A stretch of DNA of 64,000 bases from CAVUAT01 sp963739545 (GTDB lineage Bacteria; Actinomycetota; Thermoleophilia; Solirubrobacterales; 70-9), in assembly GCA_963739545.1 (NCBI GenBank), contig CAVUAT010000014.1:1240001-1304000 (forward strand), written 5' to 3'. Positions 8,218 to 18,282 of the stretch are shown in pieces. Position 1 is the first letter of the stretch. The number at the start of each line of letters is the position of its first letter. The position numbers and the translations under genes were made by a program. The notes under the pieces were generated by a model. It was given only the letters and a program-made list of their open reading frames with translations, did no database searches and was not told where the DNA came from.

Positions 8218-8967
8218 TCATTCGGGCGTCACGTAGGCGCCCGAGATCCCGCCGTCGACCATGAACGGCGTGGCGGTGATGTAGGAGCTTTCGTCGCTGG
8301 CCAGAAACAGCGCGGCCTTCGCGATCTCCTCGGTCTCGCCGAATCGGCCCATCGGCAGGTGGACGAGGCGCCGCTTGGCCTTCTCGGGGTCCTTGGCGAA
8401 GAGCTCGCGCAGCAGCGGCGTGTTGACGGGCCCCGGGCAGAGGGCGTTGACGCGCACGCCGCGGTCGCCGAACTCGACGCCGAGCTCGCGCGACATCGAC
8501 AGCACCGCCCCCTTCGAGGCCGTGTAGGAGATCTGGGAGACGGCGGCGCCCATCACCGCGACGAACGATGCCGTGTTGATGACCGAGCCGCCCCCCGCGT
8601 CGAGCAGGTGCGGGATGCCGTGCTTGCAGCAGAGGAAGACGGACTTGGTGTTCACGTCCTGCACCCGCTGCCAGGCGTCGACCGACGTGTCGAGGACCGA
8701 GGTGTCGTCGGTCGGGTTGATGCCCGCGTTGTTGAAGAGGACGTCGATGCGGCCGAACTCGGCGCGGGCCTGCTCGTACATGCCCCTGACCTCGTCCTCG
8801 TGGCTGACGTCGGCTTGGATCACGAGGTCGCCGATCGTCCCGAGCTCGAGGTCGACGCCGACGACCTTGGCGCCCTCGGCTCTGCGAACAGCTTCGCCGA
8901 CTCGGCGCCGATGCCGCTGGCCGCGCCGGTGATCACGCAGACCTTGCCCTCGAGACGACCCGGCCAT
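8218..8967 (-). CDS. SDR family oxidoreductase (two frameshifts near N-terminus)
   Basis: Short-chain dehydrogenase of about 249 residues. From residue about 30 on it is intact: VGVDLELGTIGDL, DVLFNNAGINPTD, the catalytic YTASKGAVLSMSREL, and the FLASDESSYITATPFMVDGG ending typical of 3-oxoacyl-ACP reductase-like SDRs. The nucleotide-binding loop is readable only in another frame (GRLEGKVCVITGAASGIGAE), with shifts near 8955 and 8888. The second looks like loss of one G in GAGGCC. It directly follows the aldehyde dehydrogenase gene and probably belongs to the same operon. Confidence 0.8.
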   Translation of the reverse strand: MAGSSRGQGLRDHRRGQRHRRRVGEAVRRAEGAKVVGVDLELGTIGDLVIQADVSHEDEVRGMYEQARAEFGRIDVLFNNAGINPTDDTSVLDTSVDAWQRVQDVNTKSVFLCCKHGIPHLLDAGGGSVINTASFVAVMGAAVSQISYTASKGAVLSMSRELGVEFGDRGVRVNALCPGPVNTPLLRELFAKDPEKAKRRLVHLPMGRFGETEEIAKAALFLASDESSYITATPFMVDGGISGAYVTPE

Positions 8968-10341
8968 CTAGCCCTCCCGTCGGTAGTAGACGTTCTTGAC
9001 CTCGGTGTAGTGCTCGAGCGCGTTGGGGCCGAGCTCGCGGCCGACGCCGGACTGCTTGAAGCCGCCGAACGGCGTCGAGACCCGGACCGAGGTGTTGGAG
9101 TTGATCGAGATCACGCCGGTCTCGAGCGCCCGGGCAACCCGCAGCGCGCGGCCGCCGTCTCCGCTCCAGACCGATCCCGAGAGCCCGTAGATCGTGTCGT
9201 TGGCCATCGCGATCGCCTCGGCCTCGTCGTCGAACGGGATCACGACGGCGACGGGGCCGAAGATCTCCTCGACCGCCGCGCGGTCCGAGTTCGAGACCGG
9301 GCTCAGGACGGTGGGCGCGAACCAATAGCCGGGTCCGTCGGGCGCGGAGCCGCGGACGGCGACGGGTGCGTCGTCCGGGACGTAGGAGGAGACGGTCTCG
9401 AGTTGGTCGGCCGAGATCAGAGGGCCCATCTGGGTCATCTCGTCGAGCGGGTCGCCGACTGAGATGCCTTCGACGGTGTCCTTCATCGCGGCGAGGAACG
9501 GGTCGACGGCCTCGCGCTGGACGAAGATGCGCGAGCGAGCGCAGCAATCCTGGCCCGAGTTTCCGAACACCGCCATCGGCGCGGCGGCTGCCGCTGCCTC
9601 GATGTCGGCGTCGGCGAAGACGATGTTCGGGGACTTGCCGCCGAGCTCGAGCGTGACCCGCTTGATGGTTGCGGCGGCGCCCTGCGGCGATCCCGCGGCC
9701 GACCTCGGTCGACCCGGTGAAGGCGACCTTGGCGACGTCGGGGTGCTCGACCAGGCGCTGGCCGCAGACGCTGCCCGGGCCCGCGACGACGTTCAGCACG
9801 CCCTCGGCGAGGCCGGCTCCGAGCGCGATCTTCTCGAGCTCGACCGAGGTGAGAGGCGTCAGCTCTGCGGGCTTCAGCACGACGGTGTTGCCGGCGGCGA
9901 GCGCCGGTGCCACTTTCCACGACGCGATCACCAGCGGGAAGTTCCAGGGAGTGATCAGCCCGACGACGCCGAGCGGCTCGCGGAAGGTCATGTCGACCCC
10001 GCCGTCCACCGGGATCGTCTGCCCGAGCAGGCGCTCTGGAGCGCCCGCGTAGTAGCGGAAGCACTCGATGACCATCGCGATCTCGCCGCGCGCGTCGGAG
10101 ATCGGCTTGCCGGCGTTGCGCGCCTCCATCGTCGCAGCTCGTCGGCGCGCGCCTCGATCGCGTCGGCGAGCTTCCGCATGGTCGCGGCGCGCTCAGCGGG
10201 GTCAACGGCGCGCCAAGCGGGAAACGCGGCCTTCGCCTTTGCCACCGCGGCGTCGACCTCGTCGGCGCCCGCGCGCGCGAGCTCGGCCATCACCTGCTCG
10301 GTCGCGGGCTCGACCACCTCGATCACGCCGCCGCCCGTCAC
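8968..10341 (-). CDS. Aldehyde dehydrogenase, PuuC/BetB-like (two frameshifts)
   Basis: NAD(P)-dependent aldehyde dehydrogenase, about 455 residues when joined over three frames. N-terminal part: EPATEQVMAELARAGADEVD. Middle part: WNFPLVIASWKVAPALAAGN and the cofactor motif FTGSTEVGRGIA. A third frame supplies LELGGKSPNIVF with the general-base glutamate, then NSGQDCCARSR with the catalytic cysteine and TPFGGFKQSG. Shifts lie near 10130 and near 9685. The GTG start overlaps the hydrolase stop as GTGA. In this operon the likely substrate is gamma-glutamyl-gamma-aminobutyraldehyde or a related aminoaldehyde, by analogy with Puu. Confidence 0.85.
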
Positions 10342-11065
10342 ACCGCGGCCCCGTCCTGGCGGCCTCGACGAGCGAGCTGATGATCGCGCTGCGGCCGTCC
10401 TCCTCCGGATGCCAGATCACGCCGAGCGCATAGCCCGAGCGATCGGCGGGAAGCTCGATGGCCTCGACGGTCTCGTCGTCGACGGCCCAGCCGCTCTCGA
10501 TCAGGCCGTCGCCGAGCCGCTCGATCCCCTGGTGGTGGTGGGACTTGACGGCGAGGAGCTCGCTCCCGGCGGCGCGAGCCGCGAGCGAGCCCGGCTCGAG
10601 GCGCACCTCGTGGTCGCCGAATGAGCCCGGGGTGTGCATGTGATCGCTGTGGCCGACGACGTCGGGTAGGTGCTGGACCAGCGTCCCGCCGAGCGCGACG
10701 TTCAGCAGCTGCATGCCGCGGCAGATCCCGAGCACGGGGAGCTCGCGCTCGAGCGCGCCCCTCGCCAGAGAGACCTCGAACGCGTCGCGCTCGGGCCAGC
10801 TCGTCTTGGTCTCGGGATGGCGCTCGGCGCCGTAGGTCGCAGGGTCGATGTCGGAGCCGCCGGCGAGGATCAGCGCGTCGAGCCGCTCGAGCAGCGGCGC
10901 GGGGTCCTCCGTGATCGACTCGTCCGGCGGCAGCAGCAGCGCGAGCGCACCTGTGCGCTGTACGGCGGTCGCGTACGAGCGCGGCGCCATCGTCACCGTC
11001 TCCTCCCAGACCGTCCAACGCGCGCGCTCGACGGCGGTGCAGATGCCGACCGCGGGGCGGCTCAT
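10338..11065 (-). CDS. Gamma-glutamyl-gamma-aminobutyrate hydrolase-like (PuuD family)
   Basis: Class I glutamine amidotransferase-like hydrolase of peptidase family C26. Motifs: ALILAGGSDIDPATYG, the nucleophile in PVLGICRGMQLLNVALGG, HHHQGIERLGDGL, and the His-Glu pair of GVIWHPEEDG. It would release GABA from gamma-glutamyl-GABA in the gamma-glutamylated putrescine route. The C-terminal few codons need a shift near 10360 so that the gene ends at TGA 10338, forming a GTGA overlap with the aldehyde dehydrogenase start. The open frame as given runs on into the aldehyde dehydrogenase. About 242 residues after correction. Confidence 0.85.
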
Positions 11066-11074
11066 CAGCCGGCC

Positions 11075-12405
11075 TCATAGTCGCTCGAATCCCCGGAACT
11101 TCTCCCAGTCGGTGACGGCGGCCTCGTTGGCGTCGATCTCGACCTGGGCGCGGTTCAGGTAGTGGTCGACCACCTCCTGCCCGAAGGCCTCCCTGGCCAC
11201 CGCGCTGCCCGCGAACAGGTCCTTGGCGGCGTAGATGTTGGTCGGGACGTGGGGCTTGTCGGACTCGTACGCGTTGCCCTCGAGCGCGGGCTCGAGCTCG
11301 AGCTCGTTGTCGATCCCGTGCAGGCCCGCCGCGATCAGCGAGGCGAGCGCCAGGTAGGGGTTGACGTCGGCGCCCGGCAGGCGGTTCTCGACGCGCAGCC
11401 CGGGGCCATGGCCGACGACGCGCAGGGAGCACGTGCGGTTGTCCTTGCCCCAGGCGACCGCGGTCGGTGCGAACGAGCCCTTCGAGAAGCGCTTGTAGGA
11501 GTTGATGTTCGGCGCGTAGAAGAGCGAGAGCTCGCGCATGCAGGCGATCTGCCCGGCGATGAAGCGGTCGAACATCTGCTGGTCGGCCGCGAACGCGTTG
11601 CTCGCCCTTCTCGTCGGCGAGCGAGATGTGGATGTGGCACGAGTTGCCCTCGAGCTCGTTGAACTTGGCGATGAAGGTGATCGCCATCTCCTCCTGGGCG
11701 GCGATCTCCTTGGCGCCCGTCTTGTAGATCACGTGGTTGTCGGCGGCCTCGAGCGCCTCGCCGTAGTGGAAGTTGATCTCGTGCTGGCCGAAGTTGCACT
11801 CGCCCTTCGAGTTCTCGACGATCATCTCGGCGGCCTGCATCTCGTTGCGGATGCGGCGGATCAGCGGCTCGACGCGGGCGGTCCCGAGCAGCGAATAGTC
11901 GACGTTGTAGAGGTTCGCCGGCTCGAGGTCGCGGTAGGCCTTCTTCCACGCCTCCTCGTAGCTGTCCTTGAAGACGATGAACTCGAGCTCGGTGCCCGCG
12001 AAGGCCTGCAGCCCTCGGTCTTCGAGGCGGCGAAGCTGGCGGCGCAGGATCTGCCGCGGCGAAGCGACGACCTCGGTGCCGTCCTCCCACTCGACATCGG
12101 CGAGCAGCATCACGGTGCCCTCGTGCCACGGGACGGGCCGCAGCGTGTCCAGGTCGGGCTTCATCACGAAGTCGCCGTAGCCGCGCGTCCCACGAAGACA
12201 TCTCGTAGCCCGAGACGGTGTCCATATCCACGTCGACGGCGAGCAGGTAGTTGCATCCCTCGGCGCCGTGCTCGAGCGTCTCGTCGAGGAAGTACTGCGC
12301 CGTCAGGCGCTTGCCCTGGAGCCTTCCCTCCATGTCCGCGATTGCGAGGAGCACGGTGTCCACCGTGCCCCCCGCTATCGCGTCCTTCAGCTCATCGAGC
12401 TTCAA
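11075..12405 (-). CDS. Glutamine synthetase family, PuuA-like gamma-glutamyl ligase (two frameshifts)
   Basis: Glutamine synthetase-fold ATP-dependent ligase of about 445 residues. N-terminal beta-grasp part: LLAIADMEGRLQGKRL. Catalytic part: AFAGTELEFIVF, ECNFGQHEINF and NSCHIHISL. C-terminal part: APNINSYKRFSKGSFAPTAVAW, SLRVVGHGPGLRVENRLPG and NPYLALASLIAAG. The three parts lie in three frames, with shifts near 12183 and 11600. In context it probably glutamylates putrescine or another amine rather than ammonia. A TTG start at 12405, just after the permease stop, is assumed; another weak start is possible. Confidence 0.85.
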
Positions 12406-12416
12406 TTCAAGCCGAG

Positions 12417-13998
12417 CTACTCGGGGTGCTCCACGTCGAATCGCTTCTGGCCCGTGAACCACTTCTTCGCGCTCACCTGCCAGGCGATCGTGGTCAGGAC
12501 AGCAGCACGCTGACCATCACCGGCGCGTAGTTCAGCGCCTGGTAGTCGAACTCGTCGTTCCACGGGACTGCCGGCGGGGTGAACGGCAGGCAGAAGATGA
12601 TCGTGATCAGCACCGTCCAGACCACCGCGAACGGGTTCATCCACTTGTAGCGCTGGCCTAGCGTCCAGGGGCCCGCGTCCCAGCTCGTCGCCCTTGCGCC
12701 AGCGGTAGTAGATCGGGATCGCGAACGCGACGTAGAGGCCGATCACGGTGATCGAGACCACCGCGAAGAAGGCCCACGGGAACGGGCGCCGGCCGACGTT
12801 GCCCTTCAGCGCCGGCAGGGTGATCAGCAGGGCGCATGATCGCCATGAAGATCACCGCGTTGTAGGGAACCCCTTGTGCGTTCACCACTGGCGAGCGCTC
12901 CTCGAGAGCCCCTCGCCGAACGCCGCCGTCGCGGGCCCAGGCGAAGCACGTCCGCGAGGCGCTGGTCAGTCCCGCCGCGCCGCAGAACAGCTGGCCGACG
13001 GTGGCGATCAGAAACACCAGTTTTGCGGCCCACGAGTCGAGGGCCTCGGTGAAGATCGCACCGACGAAACCGGCCGCATCGGTGACCACAGCGGGTTCGG
13101 GGACTGCGAACAGGAACGTCAGCAGGAGCGCCCAGCCGATGATCGAGGAGTAGAACACCGAGCGCCAGACGCCCTGGGCGGCGGCAACAGCGGCGCCCCT
13201 GGTCTCCTCGGAAGTATGCGCCGAGGCGTCGTAGCCCGTCTCGGTGTACATGGTCAGCAGGAAGCCGACCGGCAGCACCAGCACCCAGAAGCCGAGCGAC
13301 GTGGTCGATCCCCCGAAGGCACCGTTATTGTTGATTCTCTCGGTGAACACGAACTCGAGGCTCTGGTGAGTGTCGGGGACGATGATGAGGATGCCGATCA
13401 CGATCGCTACGCCGAGCAGGTGCCACCCCACCGAGACGTTGTTCATCAACTGGATGAACCGGTCAGGGAGGATGTTGACGATCGTGTAAAGGATCAGGAT
13501 GAGGGCGAACAAGATCCAGGTCTCGCGCAATACGTGCTCGGTATCGGCGAAGTTGAGGCCGAAGATGTCGACCTCGTAGAGGCCGAGCAGCACGCCCAGG
13601 AAGATCGCGGCGCCGTAGCCGACTGAGGCGACGATGCCGATCAGGCCGGCGATGTTGAACCAGCCGGTCATCCAGCTCCAGCCCGGGCCTCCGAGGTCGT
13701 TGGCCCACCAATAAGGGCCACCCGCGGTCGGGTAGGCGGACGTGAGCTCAGACATCGAGAACGCGACCATGATGATCAGGAAGGAAAGAACCGGCCAGCC
13801 GATCGAGATCGCGACCGGACCGCCGTTGGACCATGCGAAGGCGAAGGCCGTGAAGCAGCCGGCCAAGACCGAGATGATCGTGAACGAGATCGCGAAGTTG
13901 GTGAAGCCCGACCAGCTGCGCGAGAGCTCCTGTTTGTAGCCCAGCTCGGCGAGGCGTTGCTCATCCGCAGTGGTGTCGGACGCTCGTTCTGGTGCCAT
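12417..13998 (-). CDS. APC-family amino acid/polyamine permease, PuuP-like (three frameshifts)
   Basis: Polytopic amino acid-polyamine-organocation permease, about 525 residues after correction. The N-terminal GYKQELSRSWSGFTNFAISF and the SAYPTAGGPYWWANDLGGP segment are typical of eukaryote-type GABA/choline permeases of this superfamily, with about 12 hydrophobic spans. Shifts near 12834, 12668 (in a GGGGCCC run) and 12498 put parts such as ALLITLPALKGN and RYKWMNPFAVVWTVLI in other frames. The start ATG follows a strong GAGGAGAGA ribosome site. As first gene of the operon it probably imports the amine used by the genes behind it. Confidence 0.82.
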
Positions 13999-14048
13999 TG
14001 TCTCTCCTCTTCTCCCACCGGGTTCGCACATCCGATAAAAGGTGTGCT

Positions 14049-14070
14049 GGCCCGACCTAATGGACGGGCC
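14049..14070. promoter_or_regulatory. Candidate operator between divergent permease and kinase genes
   Basis: A perfect inverted repeat GGCCCG / CGGGCC with a 10-base AT-richer spacer (ACCTAATGGA) lies in the 108-base gap between the divergent permease (starts 13998) and kinase (starts 14107). Position and symmetry suit a dimeric repressor serving both directions. The regulator is not known; the GntR protein at 18283-19017 is one candidate. Confidence 0.4.
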
Positions 14071-14106
14071 GACTCTATTCCTGAAGTTGGACGCATTTCA
14101 AGGGCT

Positions 14107-15030
14107 ATGAACGAAATCTCGCAAATTGCGGATCGTCTGTCCGACCTGCTTGGACCGCTTGTCGGTGACCCGGTGCCGCTCGACGGGGGGATCACGAACC
14201 GCAACTACAAGGCGCGCTTCGGCGAGAAGGACTACGTCGTGCGGGTCCCCGGCAAGGACACGAACCTCCTGGAAATCGACCGCTACGCCGAGCTCGCCGC
14301 GAGCCAGCTCGCCGCGGACGCCGGCGTCGCGCCGAAGGTCGCGGCTATGCTCGAGGAGCCGCCCTGCCTGGTTGCGGATTTTCTCGGCGCCCGCACGATG
14401 GAGGCGGAGGAGCTCCGCACCCCGGCCTTCCTCGTCGACGTCGCAGCCGACCTACGCAGGATCCACGGCGCCACCGAGAGCCTGCCGAGCCGCTTCTCGG
14501 CCTTTCGCATCGTCGAGACCTACGCCGAGACCGGCAGCGAGCGCGGCGCCACGATCCCCCACGAGTACGAGCAGGCGCACCAGAACGCGCGCCAGATCGA
14601 GGCGGCCTTCAGCGACCACCACGAGCATCTGCCGGTCCCGTGCCATAACGACCTGCTCGCCGCCAACTTCATGCACGACGGCGAGCGACTTTGGATCGTC
14701 GATTGGGAGTACGCCGGCATGGGCGACCGCTTCTTCGACCTCGGCAACTTCGCCGTCAACAACGAGCTGACCGCCGACGACGAGTTCGCGCTGCTCACGG
14801 CCTACTTCGATGAGCCGCCCATGGCGCGACGGCTGGCTGCACTCGGGCTGATGCGCTTCATGTCCGACTTCCGGGAGGCGATGTGGGGGGTCGTTCAGAG
14901 CGCGGTCTCAGAGCTCGACTTCGACTTCACCGGGTACGCGAGCAAGCACTTCGACCGGCTGCGCGAGCAGGCCGCCGACCCCCGCTTCGACCGCTGGCTC
15001 GAAGAGGCTCGATCCAGTGGCGCTGGCTAG
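14107..15030 (+). CDS. Phosphotransferase family kinase (choline/ethanolamine or aminoglycoside type)
   Basis: 307-residue protein-kinase-like small-molecule kinase. Motifs: LDGGITNRNYKAR (glycine-rich loop), YVVRVPGKDTN, the Brenner motif VPCHNDLLAANFM and the metal-binding IVDWEYAGMGDRFFDLGNF. The latter strongly resembles choline/ethanolamine kinase-like proteins. Its 3' end overlaps the following dimethylglycine dehydrogenase-like gene by 14 bases, so both probably act on methylated amines or amino alcohols. Substrate specificity cannot be read from sequence. Confidence 0.85.
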   Translation: MNEISQIADRLSDLLGPLVGDPVPLDGGITNRNYKARFGEKDYVVRVPGKDTNLLEIDRYAELAASQLAADAGVAPKVAAMLEEPPCLVADFLGARTMEAEELRTPAFLVDVAADLRRIHGATESLPSRFSAFRIVETYAETGSERGATIPHEYEQAHQNARQIEAAFSDHHEHLPVPCHNDLLAANFMHDGERLWIVDWEYAGMGDRFFDLGNFAVNNELTADDEFALLTAYFDEPPMARRLAALGLMRFMSDFREAMWGVVQSAVSELDFDFTGYASKHFDRLREQAADPRFDRWLEEARSSGAG

Positions 15031-17509
15031 CCGAGAGCCCCCGGACTCCGCCCGCTGCGTGATCATCGGTGGCGGCGTCGGCGGCACGTCGATCGCCTAC
15101 CACTTGGCGAAGCTCGGCTGGGATGACGTGGTGCTGGTCGATCGCAACCAACTCACCTCGGGCTCGACGTTCCACTCGGCCGGGCTCGTCGGCCAGCTTC
15201 GGGGCTCAGTCTCGCTGACGAAGATGATGATGCACTCGGTCGAGCTCTACCGCCACATCGGCGAGGAGTCCGAGTTCGACCCCGGGTGGACCGAGTGCGG
15301 CGGCATCCGCCTCGCCTCCTCCCCCGAACGGATGGAGGAGCTGCGCCGCCAGGCCGGCTGGGCGAAGACGTTCGGGCTTGCGCTCGAGCTGATCTCGGCG
15401 GAAGAGGCGAAGGAGATGTTTCCCCTGATGTCCACCGACGGCGTGCTCGGGGCCGCCTGGCTGCCGACCGACGGCTACCTCGACCCCTCCCAGCTCACAT
15501 TCGCCCTGGCCGACGGCGCCAGGCAGGGCGGGCTGCGAACCTTCACCAACACTCGGGTGACCGGGATCGAGGTCGACGACGGGCACGTGCGGGCGGTCGA
15601 GACCGACAAGGGCCGGATCGAGGCCGAGGTTGTCGTCAACGCGGGAGGGATGTTCGCCGCCGAGATCGGCCGCCTCGCCGGAGTGCGCGTGCCGCTGTTG
15701 CCGATGTCGCACCAGTACCTCGTGACTCAGCCGTTCCGCGAGCGCGACCCGGCGAACCCTCTCCCTACCCTGCGCGACCCCGACTTGCTCATCTACTACC
15801 GCGAGGAGGGCGGGGGCCTGGTGATGGGCGGCTACGAGCGCCACAGCGAGCCCGCCTTCGTGCCCGACGGCACGGGCTCGGTGGAGCAGATCCCCTTCGA
15901 CTTCAACGGCCGCCTGCTCGAGGACGACTGGGACCGCTTCGCGGAGATCACGGAGAATTCGAAGAAGCGCGTGCCGGTGATGGACGAGGTCACGATCACC
16001 AAGCTGATCAACGGCCCCGAAGCCTTCACCCCGGACAACGAGTTCTGCCTCGGCGAGTCCGAGGTCGCGGGGCTGTTCGTCGCCGCGGGCTTCTGCGCGC
16101 ACGGGCTCGCAGGTGCCGGCGGCATCGGAAAGGTGATGGCCGAGTGGATCGTCGGCGGGGAGCCCGAGATCGATCTCTGGCACATGGACATCCGGCGCTT
16201 CGGCTCGCAGTACCGCTCGCCGGCCTATACCGCTGCCCGCATCGTGGAGACCTACGAGAGCTACTACGACATTCGCTACCCCAACCACGAGCGCGAGGCC
16301 GGCCGGCCGCTTCGCGTCAGCCCGGCCAACGCCTGGCATCGCGATCACGATGCGGCCTTCGGCGAGAAGTCCGGCTGGGAGCGGGTCAACTGGTACGAGT
16401 CGAACGCCGCGGCGGGCGACGAGGGCCTGCGCCCGCGCGGGTGGGCGGGCCAGCACTGGTCGCCCGCGATCGGGGCTGAGCACCTGGCGACGCGCGAGAC
16501 CGCCGCGATCTTCGACGAGTCCTCGTTCGCGAAGATGGAGATCGAGGGCCCCGGCGCGGCCGCCTACGTGGAGCGCCTCTGCGACAACGAGGTCGCTCGC
16601 GGCGTCGGCAAGATCACCTACACCCAGATGCTGAACAGCCGCGGCGGCATCGAGTGCGACTTCACGGTCGCGCGTCTCGGAGACGAGCGCTTCTCGATCG
16701 TCACCGGTACCGCGTTCGGCAACCACGACCGGGAGTGGATCCGCCGCCACCTGGGTCGGCGACGGGAATGGGAAATTGACGGCTCAGTGGCCGTCCGCGA
16801 CGTAACGTCGGCCTTCGCCTGCTTCGGCGTGTGGGGCCCGAAGGCCCGCGAGATCCTCCAGCCGCTCACGCCGCACGACCTCGGCCCCGAATCGTTCCCC
16901 TACATGAACGTGCGCGAGATCACCGTCGGCAATGTGCCGGTGCGTGCCCTGCGCGTGACCTACGTCGGCGAGCTCGGCTGGGAGCTCTACTGCCCGACCG
17001 AGTACGGGATCGGCCTCTGGGGAGCGCTCTGGGAGGCCGGGGAGCCGCACGGGATGGTTGCCGGCGGCTACCGAGCGATCGACTCCATGCGGCTCGAGAA
17101 GGGCTACCGGGTCTGGGGCGCGGACATCACTCCCGACGAGACCCCCTATGAAGGGGGAGTGGGGTTCTGCGTCAAGCTCGACAAGGAGGGCGGTTTCATC
17201 GGTCGCGACGCGCTTGCCAAGGCGGTGGGGGAGGGACCGCGGACGAAGCTCTGCTGCATCACCCTCGCCGACGCCCGCTCGGTCGCCCTCGGCAACGAGC
17301 CGGCCCGCGTCGGCGGCGAGATCGTCGGCCGCGTCACCACCGGTGGGTACGGCTACACGATCGGCTCCTCGATCGCCTACGCGTACGTCCCGCCCGAGCA
17401 CGCCGATCCAGGTACCGCCGTAGAGATCGAGATCTTCGGAGAGTGGATCGAGGGGGAGGTGGCGACCGAGCCGCTCTACGACCCGAAGGGTGAAAGGATC
17501 AGGGCATGA
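15017..17509 (+). CDS. FAD-dependent oxidoreductase with GcvT domain (dimethylglycine/sarcosine dehydrogenase-like)
   Basis: 830 residues in the fused DAO + GcvT arrangement. Residues about 13-400 form the FAD-binding domain (CVIIGGGVGGTSIAYHLAKLG; histidine in GSTFHSAGLVG is the usual covalent flavin site region). Residues about 400-450 are the FAO_M linker. From about 480 on lies an aminomethyltransferase (GcvT) domain with GELGWELYCPTEYG and RLEKGYRVWG. Such enzymes demethylate dimethylglycine or sarcosine and pass formaldehyde units to tetrahydrofolate. The GTG start overlaps the kinase gene. Mitochondrial-type DMGDH proteins have nearly the same length. Confidence 0.9.
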   Translation: MALASREPPDSARCVIIGGGVGGTSIAYHLAKLGWDDVVLVDRNQLTSGSTFHSAGLVGQLRGSVSLTKMMMHSVELYRHIGEESEFDPGWTECGGIRLASSPERMEELRRQAGWAKTFGLALELISAEEAKEMFPLMSTDGVLGAAWLPTDGYLDPSQLTFALADGARQGGLRTFTNTRVTGIEVDDGHVRAVETDKGRIEAEVVVNAGGMFAAEIGRLAGVRVPLLPMSHQYLVTQPFRERDPANPLPTLRDPDLLIYYREEGGGLVMGGYERHSEPAFVPDGTGSVEQIPFDFNGRLLEDDWDRFAEITENSKKRVPVMDEVTITKLINGPEAFTPDNEFCLGESEVAGLFVAAGFCAHGLAGAGGIGKVMAEWIVGGEPEIDLWHMDIRRFGSQYRSPAYTAARIVETYESYYDIRYPNHEREAGRPLRVSPANAWHRDHDAAFGEKSGWERVNWYESNAAAGDEGLRPRGWAGQHWSPAIGAEHLATRETAAIFDESSFAKMEIEGPGAAAYVERLCDNEVARGVGKITYTQMLNSRGGIECDFTVARLGDERFSIVTGTAFGNHDREWIRRHLGRRREWEIDGSVAVRDVTSAFACFGVWGPKAREILQPLTPHDLGPESFPYMNVREITVGNVPVRALRVTYVGELGWELYCPTEYGIGLWGALWEAGEPHGMVAGGYRAIDSMRLEKGYRVWGADITPDETPYEGGVGFCVKLDKEGGFIGRDALAKAVGEGPRTKLCCITLADARSVALGNEPARVGGEIVGRVTTGGYGYTIGSSIAYAYVPPEHADPGTAVEIEIFGEWIEGEVATEPLYDPKGERIRA

Positions 17510-17946
17510 GCGAGCCGCGCAACCGTGTTCACCTGACCGGGGACTTCGCCGCGAGCCCCGATGAGGTCTTCACCTACTTCACGGAGCGCTTCGGGGAGAT
17601 CTGGCCGGGAAAGATGGAACACGTCAGCGACGGCTCGGACCCCTCCGAGCCGCTCGGCCTCGGCTTCATCCGCCATATGCACACACCGGCGGGAAAGCTC
17701 CGCGAGGAGATCGTCACCCACGATCGACCGCGCCTGATCGAGTACAAGGTCGTCAACGACGAGGCGAAGATCCACAACCATCTCGGCCGCATCGAGCTAG
17801 CCGAAGACGGCAGCGGAGGCACCCGCGTCGACTACACGGTCAGCTTCGACTACCGCCCCCCGGCCCTCGGCCCGGTGGCGGCGACGGTGATGCGGGCCGG
17901 CTGGGCCACACGCGGCCGCCGCAAGATCCGCTCCGCCCTCGGGTAG
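17506..17946 (+). CDS. SRPBCC family protein
   Basis: A 146-residue START/SRPBCC-fold protein: an N-terminal strand (VHLTGDFAASPDEVFTYFTERFGEIWP), a central beta sheet and a C-terminal helix (VAATVMRAGWATRGRRKIRSAL). These bind hydrophobic ligands or act in aromatic compound metabolism. The start ATG overlaps the preceding TGA (ATGA), which places it in the same operon as the flavoprotein. The ligand is unknown. Confidence 0.75.
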   Translation: MSEPRNRVHLTGDFAASPDEVFTYFTERFGEIWPGKMEHVSDGSDPSEPLGLGFIRHMHTPAGKLREEIVTHDRPRLIEYKVVNDEAKIHNHLGRIELAEDGSGGTRVDYTVSFDYRPPALGPVAATVMRAGWATRGRRKIRSALG

Positions 17947-18282
17947 GCAGCGAAGTTCGACGCAGCTGACGGGGCGGACCCGGCGCACGCCCTCGGGGGC
18001 TGATTCGCCGAGCCGCCGCAGCTGTCGGTCCGTGTGGCGCTCGCCGCGGCTGCATACGCCCCCTGCGGACGAGCGCCGCCCCCGCCGCGACAGCCACGCC
18101 GGGCTCCGTCGCTGCCGAAGGACGGCGCGCGTGGTGGCGTCGGCGGCGGTCGTCGGTGAGCGAGCGCATGCAGCCGCCGTGCCACCCTCGGACCGGCAGA
18201 TGCGGGTGCTCGGCGAATCAGCGAGGGAACCGATGAGCGCTGTCGGCGCCCCGACCTCGTCGTTCGACGGCGAGCGCCGGGC
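17947..18282. other. Non-coding gap, nothing recognised
   Basis: This 336-base stretch lies between the convergent SRPBCC and GntR genes. Open frames exist on both strands but their translations are Arg/Pro/Ala-rich with no domain character, as expected for chance frames in very GC-rich DNA. No convincing terminator, tRNA or repeat was found. Confidence 0.5.

Noticed and set aside
15206..16750. 514-codon frame antisense to the flavoprotein gene
   Set aside because: The sense strand carries complete DAO and GcvT motifs; the antisense product has no recognisable feature.
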